A stretch of 64,000 nucleotides of DNA from assembly GCF_000219625.1 (NCBI RefSeq), contig NC_018203.1, positions 248,001 to 312,000 of the forward strand, given 5' to 3'. The notes below the pieces were generated by a model. The model saw only the letters and a list, made by a program, of their open reading frames with translations, had not been told where the DNA came from and ran no database searches. The translations under genes were made by a program, and so were the position numbers. Below, in pieces: positions 43,080 to 54,497 of this stretch. The stretch's first letter is position 1; each line of letters starts with the position of its first letter. This stretch comes from Zymoseptoria tritici IPO323. Taxonomy: Eukaryota > Ascomycota > Dothideomycetes > Mycosphaerellales > Mycosphaerellaceae.

Positions 43080-44640
43080 AACGTACGCATTGCTCTGGCA
43101 ATGGAGCTGTGAGCAAGTGAAGAGTAGCGGGCTGCGGAAGTGCGGAGAGTACAATGAGCGATGACTCGTCGTCGTGAGAGTTCAATCTCGCCGTTTAGTT
43201 CGATCCGACGGAACAGGCTGCAACAGACGAAGACAAAGACCTCGCTGTCCTTTCGGCCGACAATGGGACTGTGGGAATGTGCTGGCGACTAGCAGCAACA
43301 AGCACCATGCTCCATTGCCTTACGCTTTACGAGAAGTTTCACCAGTCTACAACATGGCCAGAGCAATCTGCAACAGCGCATCTGACAAGACTACAAGAGC
43401 GCACCTGACAAGATGGCTCGTCATGTCGGTCAGGACTCCAACTCCGTGTTGATCGATGCCATTTCCAACGTATCAGCTGAGCCGGAGGCGGGCACACGGT
43501 GATGACGACGAAGATATGACGGTGCGAACTAGTGCAGCCGGAAACCATACTTCGATGCCTTGCGATCTTGTCTCCATCTTGCAGGTTGAGACCAAGGATC
43601 GTGGTCGGATATAACACCCAGCATCGACCAGTTCAATCAAGGTATGCAAGACTTCTTCTCTGACTATCCCAGTTCGAACAGCGCTGATGCGCTTACTTCT
43701 CGTCCCTTTCCTTCTCCTCCTCTCTGACCATCTCAGTACGCATAGCCCTTACGGGCATCGTCCTCATCCGTTCCCTCCTATTTCTTTCCCTCCTCCCAGG
43801 CCACGTCGAACAGGTTTCCTTGAAACATGGCATACACCATTTGCGACGCAACCTTTCTTTTTCCTTCGGCGAGCCTCGGAGTCTGCACACTGACACTGAG
43901 AACCGGTCGAGCGTCCAGTGCTGTGCCGTACGGTCGATTCTTGGAAGCGCTGCAAGGAATCTTCGAAACCAGTCGACACGTCACGCTTTCAGCTATTCGC
44001 ATGCAGAGATAGACTTCGGGAGCATTTTTCGTCTGTCGGCATGGCCACCAGCTGGTCTCTCTCGGAGGTAGGTAATTGTTGCTTAATGTGCAGTCTGTGA
44101 CCATTTCCAGAAACATGCTGGCGGAACTAATGCTGCTCACAGGTAATCACACGGCTGTTCTAAACCCAGCAGCGTACTTCATCTTCATCCGAGCCGATGT
44201 TTCGACACTCGGCTCGAAAAGCTATCACCGAGTCGAATACGGATTGTCTCTGCGCCGTCCGAACCACGAACGAAGATCTTCCCTCACTGGACGCACAATG
44301 CCTCCACAAGCTCTCACGCTGACGGCCTCGCGAGGTACACGATGTCGACCTGCGCCGTGAAGATCTGGGCGGTACCGGGTTTGAACAATTGCGTCGCCGC
44401 AGAACCGCAGTTGGGAGGCCAAGAGGACGATCCTGTGACCGAATCGCGAGGCAGGTGTGAGCTGCATGGAGACTTCCTCTACGCAAGACCGGCTCCAAAG
44501 ACCATGCGTGTACCTCAAGATCATCGAGGACTATGGAGAGAGTCTGACCTCTGACTTTCTCTTTCATCTCACTCAGGCCCTGACTTTCTCTTTTACCTCA
44601 CTCATCCTCTGCATACCGACCTTTCCCCACCTAACTCCTT
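43080..44640. other. no gene that can be chosen
   Basis: Many frames of 60–135 codons overlap on both strands (for example 44160–44567 minus). None is clearly better than its neighbours and no motif is recognised. Confidence 0.3.
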
Positions 44641-44654
44641 AACCTGACTCTCCT

Positions 44655-44725
44655 TACATCTTCAAGATGGCGCCACTCCACCCACCGACTTCTCCCACCT
44701 CGCTTCTTTGGGCACGAAGTCACCC
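44655..44725 (+). repeat. family A module, partial
   Basis: The plus strand reads IFKMAPLHPPTSPTSLLWAR, matching the first half of the family A unit (PTSPLWAHQ). The KLEAEI half is absent. Confidence 0.6.
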
Positions 44726-44889
44726 TCCCGCCGTCACCGACATCGACAACGATTGGAACAAGTTCACTTCGCTTCCTCGATCGTCGAGCTGACTTCCAAT
44801 GCTCTTGGTCGCTCACTCTCCGCCTGATGCCATCCCGGCGGTGCTACGTCGCCCAGGATTATGCTCTGTGAAGGCCAGATGGTCCTTGA

Positions 44890-46419
44890 CACCAACGCAA
44901 CCAAGCACTGCAGCAGAGCTCTCGACCTGACACGAGCTCCAAGTTCATCGATGGAGAAGCATACGGCCGCCTGAGGGTCCTCGACAGCGCGCATAAAGAC
45001 ACATGGGACGATACCAGCGGGTTCTCCACTATGGTCCGTTATTGTCGCAGCACGCCGTCGGCTAGTGACACTGGGACGGCCAACGGATCCGTCATCCCGA
45101 TCAAGGCTGTGTGGTCAGTCAGCGCCGAAGTTTTCTTGTCTATCAGTCAGCACCTGAGGCATGATCGCCGAGGAATTGGATGCTAGCTCTATGGAAGCGG
45201 CGAATCTGAGCATGCTATTGAACATGTACGGGAAATACTGACCAACTCACCGACGACCAGAGGATACCATTACGGCGTCCCACAAGTTCTCGTTGTCCTC
45301 CCCTCTGTCGGAGATGCCTGGAAATTGACACAGGCTCCATTCTGTCGGCCCGCATACTGGTGCATGTTCAAGATTCCTCATCGGCCCTGTCAGCGGCGAT
45401 CGGCTCTCGAGTTGCTGTTCGACCTGCCACATTCGAGACTTCACGGGCCTCAACAGATCCATCTCACCGCTCAAATTCACCTCTCTCCGACACAAGAAAG
45501 AATCAAGTGAGTACCTACTGTCACTACCGGCATCTCCAGCGTTATTCACTTCCTGCTTCCAAATCCCTTTCCAAGTAGGGATGTCCAGGTTCGCCGCGTT
45601 GTCATCTGGTCCATTCATTTCGATCGACTTGCAGCGCACATTTCTCGAGCTCTTCGACGAGCTGGACCCGGACATGAGTTCATCCTCTGTTCCAGGAATA
45701 AGGACAAGCACTCGTCTCCAAATGCCCTCCAAGCCAGCCACGCCGGTCAATCCACTCATTTCGGACAGCAAAAACAACATCACCATAGCCGCAGCCTGCG
45801 ACGTCGAGAACGCAACCAGGTCAGACAGCGAGTCGGTGGAGGACGAAGACGCCGCTTATTCCCAGCACTGCGGGATCGTCGCAATGTGGACGGCGCCGAC
45901 TTACTACCAGCACCACCCTCTCCAATCTCGATCGCTGCTGATCGACCGCCCGCATTCCTACGCCGCCGACTCTGCCACCATCTCCGTCGGCATGACCGTC
46001 AAAGCGGCACCTGCCCGGGAGAATGCTCCAACGGCGCAGGACTCTACTGCGAGGTGTTTGAGATGGCGCGCGATCGTCATCACTACGCTGGGTATCACCG
46101 GTCGTACGCAAACGTACAGGCAAGCTGTTACATCTTGCGGATGTCGAGAGAACTCCGCGAATACATCCAGAGCTTGCGGAACAAGTCATACGGCGAAGTC
46201 GCTCGGATCACACAGCGGTCAATACCATGGCACACCAGCACGGCAAATTGGGTGTATGCACTGCCATTAACAGCTGCAGTCGGTGTCCCGACTGAACACG
46301 ATGATGTCAGAGCGCCGCATCAAGATTGGTTCTTGGTCTCAGTACTGCTGAGCACAACCTGTGGCATACCGCCTGGAAGCCGCTCTCGCCATCACCTGAA
46401 ATCTCCATCGCTATCATGA
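44890..46419 (+). pseudogene. largest reconstructable gene frame: ~440 codons, one TAG, one intron
   Basis: One frame is open from 44890 (SSKFIDGEAYGRLRVLDSAH, then NGSVIPIKAVWSVSAEVFLS) to a single TAG at 45184–45186. It reopens as EHAIEHVREILTNSPTTRGY and VPQVLVVLPSVGDAWKLTQA up to 45506. A GTGAGT…AAGTAG intron (45507–45578, 72 nt) joins it in phase to an exon open to 46419, containing GLYCEVFEMARDRHHYAGYH and SRELREYIQSLRNKSYGEVA. The splice keeps the frame, which supports both gene and strand. No start is fixed and no family is recognised. An overlapping 229-codon frame (45581–46270) is the competitor and looks natural in its first half. Confidence 0.45.
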
Positions 46420-46628
46420 TCCCAAGACAGTGATGGATTGCGCCACCTCTGCCCGGACCTTGCAACCTCGTTGATCGTTCAAGCAATCCCGCAGCAAAGC
46501 CTCTGCCGCCGTCATAGCCTTAGGTCCAGACATCCGGAAGTCGGTCATTCAGTCATTCATGAGATTTAGCACCGTTCGGGGCGGTACAGGAATCGTCGAG
46601 CGACTGCAAGGAAGTCAAGAGCAAGAAG

Positions 46629-47144
46629 ATGGCAACAATACCCATTGTGCTCACCCTTGATGTCCAGCTGTGACAGCACGGATTCGAGGCAAGCAATAAG
46701 CCAGATCTCCGGCTGCGGAAGCTTTGCGTGGCTAACGTCAAGAAACCATTGGCCATACTGTCAGTACTGGTGCCAAAGCAGCTCATCTGCGAGACTCGTC
46801 CGACGTACCTGGAAATCATGGATCTCGAATCAATCGAAGTCTCTGAAGAAGAAGCAGACCGAGGCGGGCTATTACCTGCAGTCCAAGCTCGTCAAGCAAC
46901 AGGACCAGCAGGTCCCCACTCCAGTGACCCGCTCCGACGCCTCCAGGTTCAGCCTTCTACCTCGGCTCTGCAATTGTATGGCTTCACTTACGCCTCATCT
47001 CTGTCGTGCTGCCATCATTGGCTGCAGCTTGTGATGACCTCGCCTTCGGCACGGCCCAAGGAAAGGCATGGGAACTTGCTCTTGCTGGATACCCTCAAAA
47101 GTCCACTGTGCGTCTCTCCCTCGATGACTTCCCGGCGACACTGA
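46629..47144 (+). pseudogene. hypothetical protein, 172 codons with one TGA
   Basis: From ATG 46629 (MATIPIVLTLDVQL) a TGA at 46671–46673 interrupts a frame that continues QHGFEASNKPDLRLRKLCVA, KPLAILSVLVPKQLICETRP and MDLESIEVSEEEADRGG to 47144. CGA-to-TGA would explain the stop. The part after the stop can start at ATG 46728 and give 138 residues. Family unknown. Confidence 0.4.
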
Positions 47145-47187
47145 TGCGAACTCCTGGTCAAGCTGCTTTGAAGAGCAGAGAGTCACA

Positions 47188-47600
47188 TTGAGAGGTTGGT
47201 CATGTACAAAAAGAATGCAATTGAGATCGCCAAGAATTGATTTTCCCCCATCTGTTCCTGTTTCCGCCGTTCGTCCTTCCGTCTCATCATCCCATCTTCC
47301 CACTGTATCCCTTCTCGACCATTTTTACACGTTACAACGAGTAAGAGAGGCGACGGTACCGACCGCCTCAGCCCACAACCTCAGCCCGCGAACTCGATTC
47401 CTGGTGAAATCAACCCGCGACCTTGACCGTGCTCGTCCGCTTTCCTCTCCATTCCAGATCCCCTCAATTTTTCGCGTGATGCTTCCCAAGCTCTACAGCT
47501 CTCCCGCCCACCGCCCCAGCTCCGCTATGCCCTCCACCGTGTCAACGTCGTTGCCGTAGGATTCATCGCCACAGCAGCAGCCTACCAGCTCAACGCCGGC
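47188..47600 (+). other. protein-like sequence leading into a minisatellite
   Basis: A frame reads YALHRVNVVAVGFIATAAAY then QLNAGIDNGPRLRIIRPP just before the array. The array's cggcgtcgacaa boundary corresponds to the codons for GIDN, so the minisatellite appears to have grown from coding sequence. A 123-codon frame (47188–47559) in another register overlaps. Confidence 0.35.
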
Positions 47601-48354
47601 ATCGACAACGGACCCCGGCTCCGCATCATTCGGCCTCCACTGTGCCCCATTCCCGTCTTGCGTACCGCTTTGCCGAGCAGCATTTTACCAGATCGCCTCC
47701 GGCGCTACTGGCCTCGGCAGACAACAGACCTCCAACTCCGCATTTCCCTCCGCCCTACCCGACCTCCTTCTCGTATATCTCGTCCTTTCGCCGAGTAACA
47801 GCTCGCGAGCTCGTCGTCGCCGGCGTCGACAAACAGTCCCTACCTCCGCATTTCCCTCCGCCCTACCCGACCTCCTTCTCGTATATCTCTTCGTTCGCCG
47901 AGTAACAGCTCGGGAGCACGTCGCCTTCGGCGTCGACAAATAACCCCTGCCTTGGCATTTCCCTCCGCCCTACCCGACACTCATCTCGTGCCCCGCTTTG
48001 CCGAGCAACAGCTCGGGAGCTCGCTACCGTCGGCGTCGACAACTAAATACTACCTCTGCATCTCCCTCCGCCTTGCCCGATCCTCTTCTCGTACACCCTT
48101 TTGTCGAGCAACAGCTCGCGAGTCTCCTGCCTTCGGCGTCGACAATAACCCCGACTACGTATTTCCCTCCGCCCTCCCTACCTATCCCTCTCGTATATCT
48201 CTTCCTTTACCGAGAAACAGCTCGTAAGCTCGCCGCCGTCGGCGTCGACAACACTACCCTAACTTCGCATTTCCCCCCGCCCTACCCGACCTCCTTCTTA
48301 TATCCGCTTCCGCCGAGTAATAGCTCGCGAGCCCGCCGCCGGCGGCGTCGACAA
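47597..48354 (+). repeat. 103–118-bp minisatellite, seven units
   Basis: The boundary motif cgg(c)(g/a)(t)cgacaa occurs at 47597, 47715, 47821, 47928, 48031, 48134, 48240 and 48343, giving periods of 118, 106, 107, 103, 103, 106 and 103 bp. Inside each unit gcatttccctccgccctacc and gccgag(t/c)aacagctcg recur. Frames are open in pieces on both strands because the repeat has no fixed reading phase. Confidence 0.93.
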
Positions 48355-48360
48355 ACAAGA

Positions 48361-48600
48361 AGCCGCTATCTCGAGTCTCGTTCCCGATCCCCATCCCTAT
48401 CCCGATTCTTATTTCTATTCCTATCTCTATCCCTATCCTTATCCCTACCCCTTATCTGTCTCCTTCTTCTAATACCTTTTTAATCCCTATCCGAATTCTT
48501 CTTCTAATTCTTCTTTAATCCTTCTCTTATCTAATATAGTCGTCGTTGTCGTCGTCGTCGTTATCTTTATTAAAGAAGAAGAAGAAGAAAGAAAGAGGTA
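48361..48600. repeat. simple repeats: CCCTAT-like, GTC and GAA tracts
   Basis: Pyrimidine repeats of tccctatc/ttatcccta type (48380–48450), a gtcgtcgt tract (48540–48562) and a gaagaagaagaagaa tract (48571–48595). The CCCTAT units are imperfect and internal, and are not telomeric TTAGGG. Confidence 0.85.
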
Positions 48601-49120
48601 GTAGGAATCCTTTCTATATAAAGTAGAGTTTAGAGGAGATCCTCGGCTAAGGGGAAAGCTAGCGTAAAAAGAAGATAGCGTAAGAAGAGGGAACTAAGAA
48701 GAGGGAAGAGGAAAGAGGGAAGAGGGAAGAGGGGAGAGGGAAGAGGGAAGAGGCAAAGAGGGAAATAGTAGAGTAAAGAGGGAAGAGGAAGGCTAGAAAG
48801 TCGGTAGCCGGGAGAGGTAGGAAGGGAAGAATACCGTAGGCGGCAGCGTATAGAAAAGGAGGGCCGGAGCGTAGAACGCGGAGCGTTAGTAGAATAGGCG
48901 GCAAAAGGGAAGGGAGAGAGGTAGAAGGGGCGGAGCGGGTAGAGAAGAAGGTAAAAGGAATAGGGCGGGCGGGCGGGAGGGGCGGAGGAGAGGAGCGATT
49001 AGTATAAGCGGTAGACGGGCAGGGTAAACCGCGGAGTAGGTAGGGAATAGAGGGATAGAACGAACGAGGCTCGAAGTTCTAAGAACGCTATTACGCCCTC
49101 GCGGTCGCGAGAGCGGACAG
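48600..49120. other. purine-rich, TG/CA-depleted tract (RIP-like)
   Basis: Almost entirely A/G on the plus strand with repeated gaagaggga units (48680–48760). CA and TG are almost absent from 48540 to 49110. It follows the minisatellite directly. No gene. The plus-strand purine bias could favour triplex structure. Confidence 0.65.
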
Positions 49121-49485
49121 TTTTTAGTAAGGAGAGGGTTTGGAGCGCTTTGGATGTGCGAGCTAGACGGGTAAGAGGCGAGGTCAAAAGTGTAAGGTCG
49201 AGCTGCTGTTCTGGCTGAAAAGAGGCATCGGCGCTGCTAGAAAGCTTCTGCTGCAAGTCTAAAAAGGAGGAAGGACAATTTTGGCAAAGATTCTATTTGC
49301 TAATACGGATGTGCAGCTACGACCAAGTTATGTCCTCCTGAAATCCTCGATCCGACGCTTTTGCGATTCTTTAAGTCTCCTCCCGATCGTTGACTGCGCA
49401 AGTCGGCTACATGCCATAGCATCTGGGCCCTCGTGTATCTGCCATGAGAGCGGTAGGCTGGAAAAGCATGCTCCATGCCGGCGGG

Positions 49486-50427
49486 CTATTCCTGCAACCG
49501 TGGCGAAAAGCCGAGGACGAGGACTTGTGTTTGGATGCCGGGGCTTTGTGTCAGGGGCTCTGATTGCGGCTCGAGAGACATGCCAAAGCGCTCTCCATTG
49601 GTGAGCATCAGATTCAGCTGGCTTGAATTCTGAAATCGTTCCACATCGCTGGCTGGCATGACCACGGCCGGTAACGAGATCTCATGAGTGTCCAGCCGGA
49701 CGATGAGTTCGTTGCGTCGGCGAATACCAAGGGCCGAGGCAATGCCTCCTGTCGCTGGCGTTGGTGAGGTAACTGGTCTTGACGAAGTTCTGACGGCAGC
49801 GGGAGATCGATTTCGGAGTTGAATGTCCATGGGCGGGCTTGAGCAAATCGTGCAGAGATGACACCTTGGGACCATGCTGTCAATCGTCCGTCTCAGGATT
49901 CTGTCGGCTGTCAGTCTCAGACTTCTCCCTGGAAGTTCTAGTTTCCGGTGACTTGAATGGAATGCTGAGCTCGCCACTGTATTTTTCTCGGCGATGCGCT
50001 CGCTGGAAGTTGTAGCAGCCGCACGAGCAGGGAGAATGCTTGCTCGAGATTGTTGTCGGAAGGAGCTGATGTGCAAGACCGGCATAGTTGCGGAATACAT
50101 CGATGTTTCGGTCATCGGATCCAGGTCGTACATGTTCTGTCCTGTCTTGAACGGCACCCACGAGCACACATTCCACTCTCAAAGGAGGAGAAGCTGGATG
50201 TATTGTGAAATGCTGTCTCGAATCCGGATCGTCCAGCTTCCCAATCTCCCCAAGCCTCCACCCCCGGGATGTTTAGCGACATAGTCAGTCGAGTAGACTC
50301 GTGTGGGTGTAGTTCTGCAAAAGGAAAGGAGGTGCAGTCGGTCAGGTAACAAGCGATACAAGTGCGGGAGGTGTGTACGGCATTTCATGCGGTCGGTCGT
50401 TCGTAGCAAGGGCGATGTGTTCGGCAA
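49486..50427 (-). pseudogene. hypothetical protein, 313 codons with one TGA
   Basis: One minus-strand frame runs from 50427 to 49486 with a single TGA at 50181–50179. Before it: YVAKHPGGGGLGRLGSWTIR, RDSISQYIQLLLL. After it: EWNVCSWVPFKTGQNMYDLD, a Ser/Arg-rich middle, and ERFQNSSQLNLMLTNGERFG near the C-terminus. TGG-to-TGA would explain the stop. The part after the TGA (227 codons) could start only at a GTG. No family recognised. Confidence 0.45.
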
Positions 50428-50509
50428 AAGGTCACGCTGAGAGATTTGGTGCAGACGACTTAACCGAGTTGTTTATTGCGGGGTGGAAGGAAGTTATTCG
50501 AGGGTGAAC

Positions 50510-50525
50510 GAGAGAGAGAGAGAGC
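50510..50525. repeat. (AG)n microsatellite
   Basis: About eight AG units, followed by a second short AG run. Confidence 0.9.
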
Positions 50526-51196
50526 AGAGAGAGAGACACAGAGATGTAAAGGAGCGAGGAAGTGGAAGATGTCTAGTAAGGGTGTGGTGAGTGGTGAGGG
50601 AGTGCAGAGAGGAGGAGGCGAATGTGGTCCGCACAGACCAAAGCCCTGGAAGAGATGGTTTGTGCTTTCCAGCGACGCCGACGCCGACGCTGACTTCACC
50701 TACACCATCACGCACCACGGAGGCACGGCCAGCAACCATTCCGCTCATGGCCGCGCAAACCTTGACCAAAAAGTGAAACATCCCTGACTTGCGCCTCCCT
50801 CTACTGCAGATCATCTCCTCACAAAGGAGGTAACTCACCATCACTCGCCAAACGCTAACAGAATGCCACGCGCGAGCAGGAGAAAGGCGTCGAACCCCAC
50901 GGCCGAGGGACTTCTCCAGCGAGAACAACTTTGACAGCGACATGGATCTTAGTGAAGGATCCGCTATCTTAGCTCCCCCGAACAGACCTACCCAAGCAGG
51001 CATCTCGATCAAATCAGCCTCGAGGCCACCCGACCAGATATCCTACATTGCCGACGGCACGAACTACCGAAACCACTGCGGCGACCACGAGTTTTGTCCT
51101 CGTCACCTCTCGAACACTTCAGTTCTGCACTGCCGCGGCGAGGGCTGGACGTGGACGGCGAAGAAGACCTCTGCGAGGAACGGTGAGGGGAACAAC

Positions 51197-51460
51197 AGGA
51201 GGATGTGGACAAGGGGGAGGATGTGGCCAGGGAGTCGGTCAAGGCGGAGGCGAAGGAGTTGGCCAACCAGCAGCTTCTGGGTCACACGGATAGCGGAGTC
51301 ATGTCCCCCTCGCCCTCCGCCGCGCAAGCAAGGGCCCTTCGCCGGGAAACCGAGCCCAACGGTTTCAGTTTGTCCTCACGACGCTGTCCGAGAAAGAGGG
51401 GAAATGAAGCCGAAGCGAAGCGTACGTACCAGGAGAGAGTCGCACATCTTCGCCTATAGA
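51197..51460 (+). pseudogene. protein with family K module
   Basis: A plus frame reads QQEDVDKGEDVARESVKAEA then KELANQQLLGHTDSGVMSPS and a charged tail to 51459. It matches 23718–23815, with an extra six-residue duplication (GEDVAR) here. It overlaps the 290-codon frame 50942–51814, whose composition is poor at this point, and a minus frame. The shared module shows which frame was once coding. Confidence 0.5.
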
Positions 51461-51603
51461 TGGCGTCCCTGGGCGCAGAGTGGCTGTGGGACTTTTAAAA
51501 TCCCATACACCAACTTCAAGAATCCCATCGTCAGCTTCAACTCATACACAAGACACGCATCTGCCTCTCTGCCATCAATCCAGCCTCGTACGCCCAGCAT
51601 GCC

Positions 51604-52635
51604 ATGGACGCGGTGCCACCAAACTGCCCAGACTGCCCTTACGCCCTCAACAATGCATACACCATGTCGTGCGGCGAAGACAGTTTCCAGACGGCCCAAA
51701 AGCCAGACCGCATTCCGCGCGAGACGTACACGCCCAACTTACTCCTGGCCCCCCCCTATCCTGGATTCGTCGACGACGGGACACACGGCCGATCTAGGCG
51801 GAGGAAAAGACTAAGAGCGTTGGAGCGCGCGGGATGGTCCAAGAGAGGTGCACGGCCGAAGGGGAGGATATGCGATCCAGCTGCCACTCTGGAGAGAACT
51901 CTGGGGACAGATTTAATGCTTTTACAAGCAGTCTGGACGTATCACGAGTCCTGTTCGGCGGATGGGATGGACCACGCGATGAAGACACCCGAGAGCATGC
52001 GATCAGGAAGTTCCATTGCGGGCGTTGACTTTGATCCTCAGCGATCGACGACAGCAATACCCACGATTCACAGCAGCTCCTGACACATCCCATCAGTACT
52101 GACGCCACCATTACGTCGGCGGGACGGACAACATTATGGCTTCAAGAACCTCCTGTGCACGGCTGTCTCGATGACTCCGACCAATTTGGACAAGGCGACA
52201 GTATCAGCAGTGAAACACAGCGTGGACTTCTGGGTAGGTACCGCGACACCCCCGGTCGCTCCCGAGCTCACCGCATCCGCCACCGAACTCCTCCTGGTCA
52301 TGGCCATGGACATCGTATCGACCCGCTTTCAAGCCCGTGCACTAACGCCTCAACTACCCGACTGCGAGCAGAATGACGCTTCGAAAGAGATGCGAGCCAT
52401 GACTGCGAATGACTACCTGGTCGGCAGTCTGGGGAAGCGCTGGCCACCTCGACCTTCATGGTTGATTCAACCAGAATTACTTGCCCTGGTCAGCGTTGCC
52501 ACTCACGAAAGTTGTGGTCCTGGACCAGGGCGGCGGATCCATGGCAGTGGCGGTCCAGCGATTTCAAGAGCCTGGTCGGCAACGTCTTCGAGCATCTTTA
52601 TCAGGCTGACTGAGGCAGGGAATGATGGTCGGTAA
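51604..52635 (+). pseudogene. hypothetical protein, 343 codons with one TGA
   Basis: From ATG 51604 (MDAVPPNCPDCPYALNNAYT) the frame is open to a TGA at 52081–52083. It continues in the same frame HYGFKNLLCTAVSMTPTNLD, then SVDFWVGTATPPVAPELTAS to 52635. Cys pairs near the N-terminus (NCPDCP, MSCGED) are noted. No family recognised. Without readthrough it is two frames of 159 and about 183 codons. Confidence 0.45.
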
Positions 52636-52850
52636 CATCAAGTCCATCGTCTTTGTTGTCGCCTGCACTTCCTTGCGCGCCGTCCGGTCTCCGGCGTTTC
52701 ATCACAAAACTGCTATCATACCGCTGGCCGAATATCTCTACGAACAGTCGGCCACTGCTCCGAACTTGATCAAGACAAGCAAACAAAATGCTTGAAGACC
52801 TCCGCCCCAGACAACGGCGTGATCCGACAGCTACCGTTTCGGTCGTACAG

Positions 52851-53033
52851 TAAGTGTGTCCTTCGCCGGAGAGCGTAGTCGACTGGCGAACGGGATTAGC
52901 AAAAAGCCGTAGCTCTCCGAGCTAGAAGTCGATTTGATCATAACGAACAGGACTTAAGGGCTACAGCGAGTGTATCCCTCGCCAGAGAGCGATAGTCGAG
53001 GTGCTGATAGGAGGAAGAAAGGCCGTTTGAAAG
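52851..53033. repeat. tandem duplication, ~117-bp period
   Basis: agtgt(g/a)tcc(t/c)tcgcc(g/a)gagagcg occurs at 52854 and 52971 with matching downstream sequence up to the gctc boundary. No gene crosses it. Confidence 0.7.
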
Positions 53034-53170
53034 CTCCCGCCTCCGACACGAAAGTTCTCTAAAGCGTCAACGTCTTTTTATCGCTCTCATCGCGCTATAA
53101 GTGCCCGTCATCTCGCAATTCGACGGCACCCAGCTGCGGAGGGAGTAGCGGTCGTTAACATTAAACCATC

Positions 53171-53600
53171 GTCATCATAGACGACCAAGAGTCTCCCGAT
53201 CCGGATTTTGGTCCATTATGTACGACTAAGAATATCTCGACCCGGACTTTGAACCATCGCCGGTGGTTATCCCCGCGTCTAGTTGACCACTGCTCCGAAC
53301 TGTCCACCGTCATTACGGACGACAAAGGGTATCTCGAACCGGACTTTGACCACTGCTCCGAACTTTTATACCGCCTGGCGGAGCAAGGACATCTCGATCC
53401 GGGGGCTAATTCACTTCTCCGAACCCTCCGCCGTCAATCCGCCGACATGGATGACCAAGCATATCTCGACCCGGACTTCAACCTCCGAACTCTCCACCGT
53501 CATTATAGACGACCAAAAGCATCTCGACACGTATACCACGGCTTCGAACTCTTCATTGTCATTACGGACAACTATCGTCGCGAACGGATGGCTACTGCTC
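53171..53600 (+). repeat. family Y array, six to seven degenerate units
   Basis: Units contain accactgctccgaactctcc, gtcattacggacgac and tatctcgacccggacttt. They read DHCSELSTVITDDKGYLEPD and similar. Spacing varies from about 45 to 95 bp. A 132-codon frame (53249–53647) covers most units. The same unit lies singly at 17903 and doubled at 2229, both on the minus strand. Confidence 0.85.
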
Positions 53601-54497
53601 CGGACTCTCTATCATCATTACGGACAAGCAAGAACTCCTCGGCGTAACATATAGGCAGCAAAAGCAAGCGTAAAACGCAAAAGCAGAGGCATCGAGGATA
53701 CCACGGCGGGGCGGGAGGGTACTGGTGCAGGCGGAGGCTTACCAATTGCAGCGATCGGCCGCAAGCTCTCTCATGAATTGTCCCAGAGGAGGTCTGCCAT
53801 CGTTCCACGTCAGCGGGTGTCTTGAGTGCAAAGAGCCAAAATGTCACAAGTACGTCGGAAAGGCAAAGCCATACTCTCGCATCGTATCAATCTCTTTCTG
53901 CGGCGTAACATGAGCTATGTTCCACTCTGTCTTTGCTTCCTTGTGTTTCTGTTTCGATTCTTCCATCTTGAAAATGAACTTCTCCAACCTTGCTGCTTCC
54001 ATTTGAGTTCGTTCTTTTCCGCGTGTATTCGCTCCTCGGGCTCCCAGCTAGAAGCTTCGAAGACGGCGAGATTGTTGTGAAGGTGAGCGTACTGGACAAC
54101 GGAAGTCAACCACCTCCAAAAGTGGCAGTGCGGAAGATAGGAGGTGGTCAGTACAGAGATACCCGCAGGTTCCTCTGAGCGAACGGGTAAATGAGGGGCG
54201 GAGAGTGGAGAATGATGAGTTGACGAGGGATGTGGCGGGAAGCAGGGGAGGGGATATGGCGGAGGGAGCGTGGTGGATGGGGCGGGATCGTGGTGGGAAT
54301 GGCATGAGGGTGACGGTAATGATGAGGGAGTATGAGAGTATGAGATTTGAACCAGAGTCGGGAGACGGCTTTTAGGGAAGGGTTGACAGCGGTTCCTCTC
54401 GGAATGGACAGAATCGAGGCGGAGTTAGAACTCAAGCCGGCTTCCTCTCCTCGATTTAAGGATTCGACACGATAGGAGAACAGCGAAGGGTGGAGAA

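Noticed and set aside
45247..45786. 179-codon minus-strand frame
   Set aside because: Composition is fair, but the plus strand has a canonical intron that joins two open blocks in phase at the same place.
47597..48354. CRISPR array
   Set aside because: Units are 103–118 bp and similar over their whole length, with no short repeat/unique spacer pattern and no cas genes; the DNA is fungal.
48380..48450. Internal telomere repeat
   Set aside because: The units are imperfect tccctatc/ttatccc, not TTAGGG/CCCTAA in tandem.
47642..48483. Several 80–161-codon frames across the minisatellite
   Set aside because: They are read-throughs of a repeat whose period is not a multiple of three; no frame is kept from unit to unit.
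50942..51814. 290-codon plus-strand frame as a gene
   Set aside because: In 51180–51300 the family K match shows that another frame was coding, and this frame is Arg/Ser-rich and unnatural there.
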